Shown: in pieces, positions 48,005 through 56,855 of the stretch
Position numbering within the stretch: position 1 is the stretch's first letter
How the letters are laid out: each line of letters starts with the position of its first letter
Assembly: GCF_002848345.1 (NCBI RefSeq)
Contig: NZ_CP025429.1
Coordinates: forward strand, 3,162,001 to 3,226,000
Direction: 5' to 3'
Length of the DNA: 64,000 nt
Source of the DNA: Chromobacterium sp. ATCC 53434
GTDB taxonomy: Bacteria > Pseudomonadota > Gammaproteobacteria > Burkholderiales > Chromobacteriaceae
Notes under the pieces: model-generated
Seen by the model: the letters and a program-made list of their open reading frames with translations, nothing else
Told to the model about the DNA's origin: nothing
Databases searched by the model: none
Program-made: the position numbers and the translations under genes

Positions 48005-48283
48005 ATGCCAGAATCCTCCGCTCCCGAAGCCGACCAGCTCGACCCCGCCATCGCCGCGCTGCTCGCGCAATTGTGGCGCGCGGCCCAGGACGGCCGGCCG
48101 TGGTCGCTGCCCCGGCTGTGCAAGCAGTCCGGCCTGCGGATGAGCACGCTGCGGCGCTGCCTGACGCTGCTGGCCGAGCTGGAGCTGGCCGATATGGAAT
48201 TGGACGAGAGCGGCCGCGGCCGCGCCTGGCTCAGCGCCGAAGGCCTGGCCTTGTGCCGCGGCCTGTTCGCGCCCGAAAGCTGA
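48005..48283 (+). CDS. Small winged-helix-like protein next to fdhD
   Basis: A 92-residue protein. The middle (about 30-60) reads WSLPRLCKQSGLRMSTLRRCLTLLAELELADMEL, a helix-turn-helix pattern followed by a wing-like strand pair (ESGRGRAWLSAEG), as in small MarR/winged-helix proteins. It lies in the divergent gap beside fdhD and 174 bp ahead of the YdeP-type oxidoreductase on its strand. A role in regulating the formate dehydrogenase group is an inference; similar small proteins are often annotated hypothetical. Confidence 0.7.
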   Translation: MPESSAPEADQLDPAIAALLAQLWRAAQDGRPWSLPRLCKQSGLRMSTLRRCLTLLAELELADMELDESGRGRAWLSAEGLALCRGLFAPES

Positions 48284-48456
48284 CATTATCGCCCCCGGCC
48301 CGGCCGCCGCGCCAGCCGGCGCGATAAACTTGCCACGAAAACGGCGGCTTGATTTACCATTTCAGGTTCGGCGCCGTGAGCCGCCGGCCTCCACCGGCCC
48401 CGGCCTTCCCCCACGCCGCCGCGACCTCCCCAACCCGCCGCCCGGAGCCGCTCCCC

Positions 48457-50754
48457 ATGGACCACTCAAAGACCAAGCCTCGCATCGAACCCTATACGCC
48501 GCCCGCCGGCGGCCTGGGATCGCTGAAAAGCACCACGCTGACGCTGGTCCGGGAAAAAGTGCCGGGCAGCCGCTACAAGACGCTGTTCCACCAGAACCAG
48601 CCAGACGGCTTCGACTGCCCCGGCTGCGCCTGGCCCGACCGCGAGCACACGTCCACCTTCGAATTCTGCGAGAACGGCGTCAAGGCCGTCGCCGCCGAGG
48701 CCACCGCCAAGCGCGTCGGCGCCGACTTCTTCGCCCGCCATACCGTGACCGAGCTGATGGCGCAGTCGGACCACGAGCTGGAGCAGCACGGCCGGCTGAC
48801 CGAGCCTATGGCCTACGACGCCGCCAGCGACCACTATCTGCCGATAGGCTGGGACCAGGCCTTCGCGCGGATCGCCGAACATCTGCGGGCGCTGTCCGAC
48901 CCGGACCGGGCCGCCTTCTACGTTTCCGGCCGCACCAGCAACGAAACCGCCTTCCTGTTCCAGCTGTTCGTCCGCATGTACGGCACCAACAACTTCCCGG
49001 ACTGTTCGAATCTGTGCCACGAATCGTCCAGCCGCGCGCTGCCGCAGACGGTGGGCGTCGGCAAGGCCACCGTCATCCTCGACGATTTCGAACACGCCGA
49101 CACCATCATGGTCTTCGGCCAGAATCCGGCCACCAACCATCCGCGGATGCTGAACGAGCTGCGCGAGTGCGCCAGGCGCGGCGCCGCCATCGTCTCGATC
49201 AACCCGCTGAAGGAGCGCGGGCTGGAACGCTTTTCCAGCCCGCAGCACCCGATGGACCTGGTCGGCGGCGGCGTCGCCATCAGCTCCTTGTTCATCCGGC
49301 CGACGCTGGGCGGCGACTTCGCGCTGATCAAGGGCGTGGCCAAGCGGGTGCTGGAGCTGGACGACGCGGCCGTCGCCGCCGGCGGCGAGCGGGTGCTGGA
49401 CGCGGCCTTCCTGGCCGAGCACTGCAGCGGCTTCGACGCCTTCGCCGCCGATCTCAGGGCCGAGAGCTGGCCGGATCTGGTCGCCGCCTCCGGCGTGCCG
49501 TTCGAGGACATCGAGGCGCTGAGCCGGGTCTATGTGAACGGCAAGGCTGTGATCGCCACCTGGGGCATGGGCCTGACCCAGCACCGCGATTCGGTGGCGG
49601 CGATACAGATGCTGTCCAATCTGATGATGATGCGCGGCAATATCGGCCGTCGCGGCGCCGGTCTGTGTCCGGTGCGCGGCCACTCCAATGTGCAGGGCGA
49701 CCGCACGATGGGCATAGAAGACAAGCCGGCCCAGGCCTTCCTGGACCGGCTGCGCGACGTCTACGGCTTCGAGCCGCCGCGCGAGCACGGCCTGGACGCG
49801 GTGGACACCATCAAGGCGATGCGGGACGGCCGGGTCCAGGTCTTCGTCGGCCTGGGCGGCAACTTCGCGATGGCGACGCCGGACACGCCGCACACCTTCG
49901 AGGCGCTGCGAAACTGCGCGCTGACGGTGCAGATATCGACCAAGCTGAACCGCAGCCACCTGGTACACGGCCGCGACGCGCTGATCCTGCCGACGCTGGG
50001 CCGCACCGAGATCGACCTGCAGAAGACCGGCCCGCAAGGCGTGACGGTCGAGGACTCGATGTGCATGGTGCACCTGTCCTACGGCATCAATCCGCCGGCG
50101 GCCGGCCAATTGCGCGCCGAAACCGACATCGTCGCGCGGATGGCGCACGCCGCGCTCGGCAGCGACAAGGTCGACTGGCTGTCCTATGTCGACGACTATT
50201 CGAGGATACGCGACGACATCGCCAAGGTGCTGGACGCCTTCCACGACTTCAACGCCCGCGTCGCCAAACCCGGCGGCTTCCACCTGACCCCGGCCTCGCG
50301 CGAGCGGCGCTGGCTGACCGCCAGCGGCAAGGCGCAGTTCGTCGTCAACGCGCTGGAGAAGGACACGCCGATCGCCCGCGCCCGCGCGCTGCACGGCGAC
50401 AGGCTGATGGTGTTGATGACGGCGCGCTCGCACGATCAGTACAACACCACGATCTACGCGCTGGACGACCGCTACCGCGGCGTCTACGGCCAGCGCCGGG
50501 TGCTGTTCATCCATCGCGACGACCTGGCGCTGCTGGGCTTCGCCGCCGGCGAGCGGGTAGACATCTTCACCGTCTGGCACGACGGCGTCGAGCGCCGCGC
50601 CGACGGCTTCCTGCTGGTGGAATACGACATCCCGCGCGGCTGCCTGGGCGCCTATTTCCCGGAAACCAATCCGCTGATCCCGCTGGACAGCGTCGCCGAC
50701 GTCTCCAACACGCCGACCTTCAAATCGGTGCCGGTGCTGCTCAAAAGATCGTGA
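48457..50754 (+). CDS. FdhF/YdeP-family molybdopterin oxidoreductase
   Basis: A 765-residue molybdopterin enzyme; the ATG at 48457 gives the family start MDHSKTKPRIEPYTPPAGG, so upstream in-frame codons are rejected. GFDCPGCAWPD replaces the usual iron-sulfur ligand region of formate dehydrogenase. The segment NFPDCSNLCHESSS lines up with the active-site region, putting Cys at the Sec/Cys position followed by His. The C-terminal molybdopterin-binding half (ARSHDQYNTTIYAL, ...) is complete. No in-frame TGA is present, so it is not a selenoprotein. YdeP is linked to acid resistance in E. coli; its substrate is unsettled. Confidence 0.93.
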   Translation: MDHSKTKPRIEPYTPPAGGLGSLKSTTLTLVREKVPGSRYKTLFHQNQPDGFDCPGCAWPDREHTSTFEFCENGVKAVAAEATAKRVGADFFARHTVTELMAQSDHELEQHGRLTEPMAYDAASDHYLPIGWDQAFARIAEHLRALSDPDRAAFYVSGRTSNETAFLFQLFVRMYGTNNFPDCSNLCHESSSRALPQTVGVGKATVILDDFEHADTIMVFGQNPATNHPRMLNELRECARRGAAIVSINPLKERGLERFSSPQHPMDLVGGGVAISSLFIRPTLGGDFALIKGVAKRVLELDDAAVAAGGERVLDAAFLAEHCSGFDAFAADLRAESWPDLVAASGVPFEDIEALSRVYVNGKAVIATWGMGLTQHRDSVAAIQMLSNLMMMRGNIGRRGAGLCPVRGHSNVQGDRTMGIEDKPAQAFLDRLRDVYGFEPPREHGLDAVDTIKAMRDGRVQVFVGLGGNFAMATPDTPHTFEALRNCALTVQISTKLNRSHLVHGRDALILPTLGRTEIDLQKTGPQGVTVEDSMCMVHLSYGINPPAAGQLRAETDIVARMAHAALGSDKVDWLSYVDDYSRIRDDIAKVLDAFHDFNARVAKPGGFHLTPASRERRWLTASGKAQFVVNALEKDTPIARARALHGDRLMVLMTARSHDQYNTTIYALDDRYRGVYGQRRVLFIHRDDLALLGFAAGERVDIFTVWHDGVERRADGFLLVEYDIPRGCLGAYFPETNPLIPLDSVADVSNTPTFKSVPVLLKRS

Positions 50755-50814
50755 GCCCCGGAGCCCGGCGCCCTCGGGATGCCTGGCCCCGTCGCACAGG
50801 TCTTGAACAGGCGG

Positions 50815-53292
50815 TCAGCCCCAGGGACGGTCTATCCGCCGCTCGCGCAGCACAGGTTCTATCTGCGCCAGCGGCAGGGGCCGGCTGTACAGATAGCCCT
50901 GCATGATGCTGCACCCCATGTTCACCAGCGCCGCCTCCTGCTCCGGCGTTTCCACGCCTTCGGCCACCAGCCGCAGCCCCAGCCCCTCGGCCATATTGAT
51001 GATGGCGGCGACGATGGCGAAATTGCTGCGGTTGTCCAGCATGTCGTGGACGAAGCTCTGGTCTATCTTCAACACGTCGATCGGAAACTGCTTCAGATAG
51101 GCCAGGCTGGAATAGCCGGTGCCGAAATCGTCTATCGAGATCAGCACGCCCAGGGCTTTCAGCTCGGACAGCACCCGCATCGTCTGCTCGATGTTCTGCG
51201 CCAGCACGCCCTCGGTGATCTCCAGTTCCAGCCATTGCGGGTCCAGCCCGGTTTCGGCGAGGATGCTCCGAACGGCGTCGCTGAAGTCGTCTTCGGTGAT
51301 CTGCACCGCCGACACATTGACGGCGATGCGCAGCGGCCGGCCGGCGTCGTGCCAGGACTTGGCGTCGAGGCAGGCCTGGCGCAGGACGAAGCGTCCCAGC
51401 GGCAGGATCAGCCCGGTCTCCTCCGCCAGCGGGATGAAATCGACCGGCGACACGATCTGCTCGCCCTCGTTGCGCCAGCGCATAAGCGCCTCCACGCCGA
51501 CGACGGTGCCGTCCAGCGCGTCCACCTTGGGCTGGTAGTAGACCAGAAAGCCCCCCTGCTCGGCGCCCATGCGGATGTGGCGCTCCAGCGCCTGCCGCGT
51601 CAACAGCGCCTCCTCGATCTCGGCCGAGAAGAAACGGTAGCGGTTGCGCCCCTCGGCCTTCGCGCGGTACATCGCCGCGTCGGCGTGGCGGTACAACTCC
51701 TCTTGATCGGCGCTGTCGTCCGGGTACAGGCTGACGCCTATGCTGACCGACAGATCGAAGCGCTGCTCGCCGATCCGGTACGGCTCCGACACCGCCTTCA
51801 GCATCCGGCTGGCGAAGGAGCCCAGCTGCTCGATGCTGACCGGGTCCGGCACCAGGATGATGAATTCGTCGCCGCCCTGGCGGCTGATGGTGTCGCCGCG
51901 ACGCGCCATGCCCTGCAGGCGGCGGGCCACCTGCTGCAACAGCTGGTCGCCGACGGAATGGCCCAAGGAGTCGTTGATCACCTTGAAATGATCGATGTCG
52001 AGAATGAACAGGCCCAGCCGCTCGCCGTTCTCTTCGGCCTGCTGCAAGGCCTGCCCGCTGCGGTCCTGCAGCAGCATGCGGTTGGGCAGATTGGTCAGCG
52101 CGTCGTGCTGGGCCAGATGCATCATCTTCAGCGCCAGCGCGCGGGCCTCGCTGACGTCGTGGAACACGATGATGGCGCCGGTCAGCCTGCCGGCGTGGTC
52201 GACGATGGGCGCCGCCGAATCCTCGATCTCCACCAGGCCGCCGTCGCGCCGCTGCAGCGCGCAGTCCAGCGACATGCCCACCGTGCGCTGCTCGCTCAAG
52301 ACCAGACGCACCGGATTGCCGACAGGCTGGCCGGACTCGCTCGCCCTCAGCGGCATCACATGTTCGATGGGCTGGCCCAACGCCTCTTCGGCCAGCCAGC
52401 CGGTCATCTGCTCGGCGATGGGATTGACGAAGGTCACGCGGCCGTGCGCATTGGTGGCGATCACCGCGTCGCCTATCGAGTTGAGCGTGATCCGTATGCG
52501 CTCCTTCTCGTCGTACAGCGCCATCTCGGCGCGCTTGCGATCGGTGACGTCGGTGATCAGCATCAGGCAGCCGGGCCGGCCGTCGTCCTGCGCCCGATGC
52601 ACCAATTCCACCTGGCCGTGCAGCAAGGGGCCGCCGCGCCGCTGCAGCTGCAAGTCGAACGACGGATGCTCGCCATCCAGCGCGCGCTGCAGATGGGCCG
52701 CCATCGCCTGGAAATTGGCCTCGCCCAGCGCCTTGTGCAGCGGCATGCCGCGCATGGCGGCCGCGTCCACGCCGAACCAGTCGCCGGCGTCGTCGTTGCA
52801 GAATTCGTTGCACAGCTCGGCGTCCCAGCAGGCGACGAAGGCCGGCAGATGCCGCAGCACCTCGGCCAGATCCCGCTGCGCGCGCGCCAGCTGCCGGGTC
52901 TTGCGCTGCAACGCCAGATGGGTTTGGATGCGCACGCGCGCCACCGGCACGTTCAGCGGCTTGTGCAGGAAGTCGACGCCGCCCATGCTCAGCGCCTGCA
53001 GCTCGTGCACCTCCTGATCGTGCGAGGTGACGAAGATCACCGGAATGTCCTGGAGCTGCGGCGTGGTCTTGATCGCCCGGCACACTTCATAGCCGTTCAT
53101 GCCCGGCATTTCGATATCGAGCAGAATCACGTCCGGCACGGCGCGCAGCGCCATCTCCAGCGCCGCCTGGCCGCTGGTGGCGAAGCGCACCTCTCCCAGA
53201 TCCTGCACCGCCTCGCGTATCACATGGATATTGCTGGCCATGTCGTCGACGATGAGGATGCGAGCCTGCTCCTGTGGCGAATCATTCAACAT
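50815..53292 (-). CDS. Response regulator with PAS, GGDEF and EAL domains
   Basis: An 825-residue cytoplasmic signalling protein. A receiver domain (about 1-125; ILIVDDMASN, phospho-Asp in VILLDIEMPGMNGYEV, KPLNVP) is followed by two PAS-type sensor regions (about 150-275 and 285-400), a diguanylate cyclase domain with an intact RQGGDEFIILV site and a phosphodiesterase domain with VGVEALMRWRN and SIDDFGTGYSSL (active-looking EAL). It may both make and break c-di-GMP, with phosphorylation tilting the balance. A paired histidine kinase is not in the window. It stands alone. Confidence 0.96.
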   Translation of the reverse strand: MLNDSPQEQARILIVDDMASNIHVIREAVQDLGEVRFATSGQAALEMALRAVPDVILLDIEMPGMNGYEVCRAIKTTPQLQDIPVIFVTSHDQEVHELQALSMGGVDFLHKPLNVPVARVRIQTHLALQRKTRQLARAQRDLAEVLRHLPAFVACWDAELCNEFCNDDAGDWFGVDAAAMRGMPLHKALGEANFQAMAAHLQRALDGEHPSFDLQLQRRGGPLLHGQVELVHRAQDDGRPGCLMLITDVTDRKRAEMALYDEKERIRITLNSIGDAVIATNAHGRVTFVNPIAEQMTGWLAEEALGQPIEHVMPLRASESGQPVGNPVRLVLSEQRTVGMSLDCALQRRDGGLVEIEDSAAPIVDHAGRLTGAIIVFHDVSEARALALKMMHLAQHDALTNLPNRMLLQDRSGQALQQAEENGERLGLFILDIDHFKVINDSLGHSVGDQLLQQVARRLQGMARRGDTISRQGGDEFIILVPDPVSIEQLGSFASRMLKAVSEPYRIGEQRFDLSVSIGVSLYPDDSADQEELYRHADAAMYRAKAEGRNRYRFFSAEIEEALLTRQALERHIRMGAEQGGFLVYYQPKVDALDGTVVGVEALMRWRNEGEQIVSPVDFIPLAEETGLILPLGRFVLRQACLDAKSWHDAGRPLRIAVNVSAVQITEDDFSDAVRSILAETGLDPQWLELEITEGVLAQNIEQTMRVLSELKALGVLISIDDFGTGYSSLAYLKQFPIDVLKIDQSFVHDMLDNRSNFAIVAAIINMAEGLGLRLVAEGVETPEQEAALVNMGCSIMQGYLYSRPLPLAQIEPVLRERRIDRPWG

Positions 53293-53450
53293 CAGGCTTC
53301 CTTGGCCGTGACCGGACCCCCGCGCGTTCGCGCCGGCGGTCTGGTGTTTACCGATGGCTATTGTTTAAGGGATAGCCCTCCGCCGGGACGGCGACAAGGA
53401 AGCATGATTCGAAACGGGTAAAGAGATCAACGGACTAATGGTAATTACTT

Positions 53451-53482
53451 AGAGCCTGTCCACGGTCTTTTTCCGAGCAGCG
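53451..53482 (+). repeat. Dispersed repeat, copy B
   Basis: AGAGCCTGTCCACGGTCTTT onward matches copy A (34271-34302) at 26 of 32 positions by eye. It lies just 3' of the MFS gene; no right-hand inverted partner is seen. Confidence 0.65.
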
Positions 53483-53496
53483 CAGCCCAGCCAGGC

Positions 53497-55029
53497 TCAG
53501 TGGGCGCTGTCGGCCGCCGCGGTCACGGGGGCGCCGGTGGCCGGCCGCCGGATCAATAGCAGCAAGGGCAGCACCGCCAGCGACAGCCACATCATGATCT
53601 TGAAATCGTCGATATAGGCCAGCAGCGCCGCCTGCCGCGTCAGCTCCAGATTCAGCAGCGCCCTGCCCTGGTCGCTGAACGGGTTCATCGCCGCCGGCAG
53701 GCTCTGCAACAGCGGGTTGCCCAGCGCCACGTGCTCGCCCAGCGCCGCGTGCGCGCGTATCGTGCCCTCGGTCAGCATCATCTGCACCAGCGAGATGCCG
53801 ACGCTGCTGCCGATATTGCGCATCAGGCTGTAGATAGGCGTGCCCTCGTTGCGCAGCCCCGGCGCCAGCGTGGCGAAGGTCACCATGCTCAGCGGCACGA
53901 AGGTGAAGCCGAGGCCGGCGCCCTGGATGAAGCCGGACACCACGATGGTGGAACTGTCCATGTCCGGCATGATGCCGGCCATCTGGTACAAGGACAGCGC
54001 CGTCAGCAGGAAGCCGCCGGCCATGATCAGCCGCGGATCGATCTTGTGCACCAGCCGGCCCACCAGCATCATCGCCAGCATGGTGCCGACGCCGCGCGGC
54101 GCCATCACCGCGCCGGTGTACACCACCGGATAGCCCAGCAGGCTTTGCAGCAGCGTCGGCAGCAAGGCCATCGTCGCGTACAGAATCATCCCGACCACGA
54201 AGATGAACAAGGTGCCGGTGACGAAATTCCGGTCCGTCAGCAGGCCGCGCTTCAGAAAGGAGCGTCCTTCCGGCGCCGACCAGGTGTGGATGACGAAATA
54301 GACGAAGGCCATCACGCAGACCACCGCCTCGGCGCAGATCTCGGCCGAGCTGAACCAGTCAAGCTGCTCGCCGCGGTCCAGAAACAGCTGCAGGGCGCCG
54401 ATCGCCACGCACAGCGTGCCCAGGCCGAACAGGTCCAGCCGGCCGTTGTCGGCCTTGCTCTCCGGCAGGTAGCGGGCGATGCCGTAGAAAGCCAATACGC
54501 CGACCGGCAGATTGATGTAGAACACCCAGCGCCAGCTGGCGTTGTCGGTCAGCCAGCCGCCCAACAGCGGCCCCAGTATCGGCCCGACCATGATGCCGGC
54601 GCCCCAGATCGCCATCGCCTGGCCGACTTTTTCCTTGGTGTTGATGTCCAGCAGCACCGCCTGCGACAGCGGCACCAGCGCGGCGCCGAACACCCCCTGC
54701 AACAGCCGGGCCGCGACAATCTGCCACAGCGAGTCCGCCAGGCCGCACAGCGCCGAGGCCACGGTGAAACCGACCACCGACACCAGGAAGACCTTGCGCC
54801 GCCCCCACTGCCCGCACAGCCAGCCGGTCAGCAGCGTGGCGATGGCGGCGGCGACGATGTAGGAGGTCAGCACCCAGCTGATCTGATCCTGCGAACTTTG
54901 CAGGCTGCCCTGCATATGCGGCAGGGCCACATTGGCGATGGTGGTGTCCAAGGCCTGCATGATGGTTGCCAACATGATGGAAACGGTTATCATGCCGCGA
55001 TGTGGCTGCTCGGCGACGACGGCGTTCAT
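53497..55029 (-). CDS. DHA2-family MFS drug exporter (EmrB-like)
   Basis: A 510-residue, 14-segment major-facilitator transporter from the ATG at 55029, which overlaps the marR stop (ATGA). Motif IVAAAIATLLTGWLCGQWGRRKVF and MQALDTTIANVALPHMQGSL are hallmarks of the DHA2/EmrB group. It should export drugs or metabolites by proton antiport. EmrB normally works with EmrA and TolC; no emrA is adjacent, so this one may act alone or with a distant adaptor. Co-expressed with, and probably repressed by, the upstream MarR protein. Confidence 0.95.
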   Translation of the reverse strand: MNAVVAEQPHRGMITVSIMLATIMQALDTTIANVALPHMQGSLQSSQDQISWVLTSYIVAAAIATLLTGWLCGQWGRRKVFLVSVVGFTVASALCGLADSLWQIVAARLLQGVFGAALVPLSQAVLLDINTKEKVGQAMAIWGAGIMVGPILGPLLGGWLTDNASWRWVFYINLPVGVLAFYGIARYLPESKADNGRLDLFGLGTLCVAIGALQLFLDRGEQLDWFSSAEICAEAVVCVMAFVYFVIHTWSAPEGRSFLKRGLLTDRNFVTGTLFIFVVGMILYATMALLPTLLQSLLGYPVVYTGAVMAPRGVGTMLAMMLVGRLVHKIDPRLIMAGGFLLTALSLYQMAGIMPDMDSSTIVVSGFIQGAGLGFTFVPLSMVTFATLAPGLRNEGTPIYSLMRNIGSSVGISLVQMMLTEGTIRAHAALGEHVALGNPLLQSLPAAMNPFSDQGRALLNLELTRQAALLAYIDDFKIMMWLSLAVLPLLLLIRRPATGAPVTAAADSAH

Positions 55030-55478
55030 TTCGACAGCAGGCCGCCCAGATTCGCGTGCACCTTGCGCAGCAGGACCTGCAACTGCTCGGCTTCGGCGTC
55101 GTCCAGGCCTTGCTGCGCCTGGCGCTGCAATTCGTCGCCCAGCGCCATCGCCGACTTCAGCGCGTCGTAGGCCGGCGGCAGCAGCTCTATCTTGTTGACG
55201 CGGCGGTCGTTGGGACAAGCCACCCGCCGCAGCCAGCCGGCGGCCTGCATCCGGTCGCATAGGGTGGCCACGCCCATCGGCGTCAGATCCAGCCGATCGG
55301 CCAGTTCGACCTGCGACAGGCTGCTGTCGCCGTCATGCGCCGCCAGCGCGCCCAGCAGCCGGCATTGCGCCAGCGACAGGCCCAGCTGTTGCCTTGCGCG
55401 TTGATCGAAAACGCGGCCGTACAGGCGGCCGGCGTCGCTGACCAGGAAGCCGAAGCGTTCGGTGAGTTTCAGTTTCAT
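55026..55478 (-). CDS. MarR-family repressor upstream of the MFS exporter
   Basis: A 150-residue MarR protein. The winged helix spans about 50-95: SLSQVELADRLDLTPMGVATLCDRM (recognition helix) and VACPNDRRVNKIEL (wing). It is 4-bp overlapped with the exporter gene downstream and sits nine bases from a perfect palindrome (55487-55510), the likely autoregulatory operator. Confidence 0.95.
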   Translation of the reverse strand: MKLKLTERFGFLVSDAGRLYGRVFDQRARQQLGLSLAQCRLLGALAAHDGDSSLSQVELADRLDLTPMGVATLCDRMQAAGWLRRVACPNDRRVNKIELLPPAYDALKSAMALGDELQRQAQQGLDDAEAEQLQVLLRKVHANLGGLLSK

Positions 55479-55486
55479 GATGTCCG

Positions 55487-55510
55487 AAATAGTAAACTGA
55501 TTTACTATTT
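55487..55510. promoter_or_regulatory. MarR operator, perfect inverted repeat
   Basis: AAATAGTAAA (55487-55496) and TTTACTATTT (55501-55510) are perfect inverted repeats with a 4-bp centre, eight bases upstream of the marR ATG. AT-rich and symmetrical, as MarR dimers need. A TATAAA-like -10 lies at its upstream edge on the minus strand. Confidence 0.85.
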
Positions 55511-55577
55511 ATACCGCAAGCGTCCGCGGCGCGCCAGTCCGGCGCAGTAACATCACAGCCGCCGCGCGGCCGGCCGG

Positions 55578-55604
55578 AAAAAAACAACCCCGCCGCGGCG
55601 GGGT
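55578..55604 (-). terminator. cbtA terminator
   Basis: Perfect 18-nt palindrome 55587-55604 (ACCCCGCCG / CGGCGGGGT), followed on the minus strand by TTGTTTTTTT; 24 bp beyond the cbtA stop. Confidence 0.88.
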
Positions 55605-55627
55605 CGTCTATCAGCGAGGCGCTCGCC

Positions 55628-56362
55628 TCAAGCGACGCGGAACGCGCCGCGGCCATCCTCCAGCAGGCGCTCCACCAAGCCGCCGAACAGCACGCCCAGC
55701 CCGGTCCACAGCACCGCCTGAATGCCGAACGAAGCCACGCGGAAACGCCACAGCAGCACCGCCGGCAGCCGTTCCGGCACCTCGTTGATTTCCGGCAGCA
55801 GCCATTGCGCCAGCAACACCAGAATCAGAAACGCCACGCCGGCGGCGAGGGCGGCGTTCCAGGCGCCCAGCCGCGCGGCCAGCTTGCGGGCCAGCAGCAG
55901 CGCCAGCACCAGGGCGGCCAGCGACAGCCCCAGCATCGCGAAGAACATCGCGGTGCGCCAGCCTATGGTGCCCGGATCGCCGACCGACGGCGGATTGGGC
56001 GGATATTTCAGGAAGGGCACCAGGGCGAAGGCGACGAAGCCGAACAAGGCCATCAACGCCGAGACCGCGCGGGCGCGCAGCGCGCCGACGCGGCCGTAGG
56101 CGAAGGCGAACACCAGCGCGAACAAGCCGCCGACCGCCGTGCCGAAGGCGCCGACGCCGACGAACAGCCCGATGCCGGACTGCACCTCGCGGCTGACCAG
56201 CTCCGGCGTCTCGTCGTGATGTCCGCTGGCCTTCTCCATCTGCTCCTCGAAGGCGATCGCGCGGTCGACCTGGGGCTCGCCGACCACCTTGGCGAAACCG
56301 AATGCCAGCAGGCTGGCCAGAAAACCCGCGATCATGCCGCGGATCAGCAAACTTCTCACCAT
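55628..56362 (-). CDS. cbtA: Cobalt transporter subunit CbtA
   Basis: A 244-residue membrane protein with five or six hydrophobic segments, of the CbtA family predicted to take up cobalt for cobalamin synthesis. The start at 56362 (MVRSLLIRGMIAGFLASLL) is favoured because a run of G bases lies six bases upstream; an ATG two codons earlier is too close to it. A His/Glu-rich loop (EKASGHHDETPELVSRE) between segments 1 and 2 could bind metal. It follows cbtB by 13 bp and shares its cobalamin riboswitch. Confidence 0.93.
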   Translation of the reverse strand: MVRSLLIRGMIAGFLASLLAFGFAKVVGEPQVDRAIAFEEQMEKASGHHDETPELVSREVQSGIGLFVGVGAFGTAVGGLFALVFAFAYGRVGALRARAVSALMALFGFVAFALVPFLKYPPNPPSVGDPGTIGWRTAMFFAMLGLSLAALVLALLLARKLAARLGAWNAALAAGVAFLILVLLAQWLLPEINEVPERLPAVLLWRFRVASFGIQAVLWTGLGVLFGGLVERLLEDGRGAFRVA

Positions 56363-56375
56363 GACCATCCCCCCG

Positions 56376-56588
56376 TCAGTGGCAGGGGAAGCCGAGCAGA
56401 TGCCGGCCGTCGTGGACGAATTCGTGCACATACATGCTGTTGAAGACGGCCATGGCCCCCTCCTCTACGCCGACGAAATAAATCGCCAGCAGCATCAGCA
56501 GGCTGCCGAAAACCGCCCACGGCAGCAGTTCGCGGATGGGAATGGATGCCGGCTCCAGCGCCGGCGCGATGGTGGGGCTTGCGTGCAT
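56376..56588 (-). CDS. cbtB: Cobalt transporter subunit CbtB
   Basis: A 70-residue protein with one membrane helix (about 23-40) and the CbtB hallmark tail VHEFVHDGRHLLGFPCH, a His-rich motif likely to hand metal to CbtA. An AAGGAG site lies in the leader before the ATG. It is the first gene of cbtBA, downstream of a cobalamin riboswitch, which fits CbtAB being a B12-repressed cobalt importer. Confidence 0.93.
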   Translation of the reverse strand: MHASPTIAPALEPASIPIRELLPWAVFGSLLMLLAIYFVGVEEGAMAVFNSMYVHEFVHDGRHLLGFPCH

Positions 56589-56679
56589 GATCGATCTCCT
56601 TGAGGATGACGCGTCCGAATAGGAATAACGGCCCGCGCGCGATCTTTCAGGTGGAGTTGAGGATCGCGGGCGGCCGCCA

Positions 56680-56785
56680 AGGACTTTCGCTGCGAAGGTC
56701 TGACTCGTCGCCCGCATCATCATCGGGCGGACACACAGTGGCGCGACCGCGCTGGATTCCCACCAGCTTCCCCGCATCGAGGTTC
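56680..56785 (-). ncRNA. Cobalamin riboswitch upstream of cbtBA
   Basis: On the minus strand the conserved core appears as GGGGAAGCTGGTGGGAATCC (about 56774-56755), then CAGCGCGGTCGCGCCACTGT (56754-56735), then GAGTCAGACC (56706-56697). These match the B12-riboswitch pattern GGGAA..GGTG..AATCC..C.G.CGC.ACTGT with a 3' CAG..ACC box. A second stem (56638-56644 with 56662-56668 and GC-rich extensions) could be the expression platform, about 45 bases before cbtB. The element is short at its 5' side. Confidence 0.85.
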
Positions 56786-56790
56786 TGTGC

Positions 56791-56818
56791 ATTCTAGAGC
56801 GGCGCGCGGCCATGTCAA
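56791..56818 (-). promoter_or_regulatory. Sigma-70 promoter of the riboswitch-cbtBA transcript
   Basis: On the minus strand TTGACA (56818-56813), a 16-bp spacer and TAGAAT (56796-56791); start expected near 56784, right before the riboswitch core. It overlaps the leader of the divergent phosphatase-like gene. Confidence 0.8.
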
Positions 56819-56855
56819 ACAAATCGACGAAACGATCGCAAACCAAGGTACCGAC

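Noticed and set aside
48457..50754. Possible selenocysteine formate dehydrogenase
   Set aside because: No in-frame TGA is present at the active-site position; a Cys codon is there instead.
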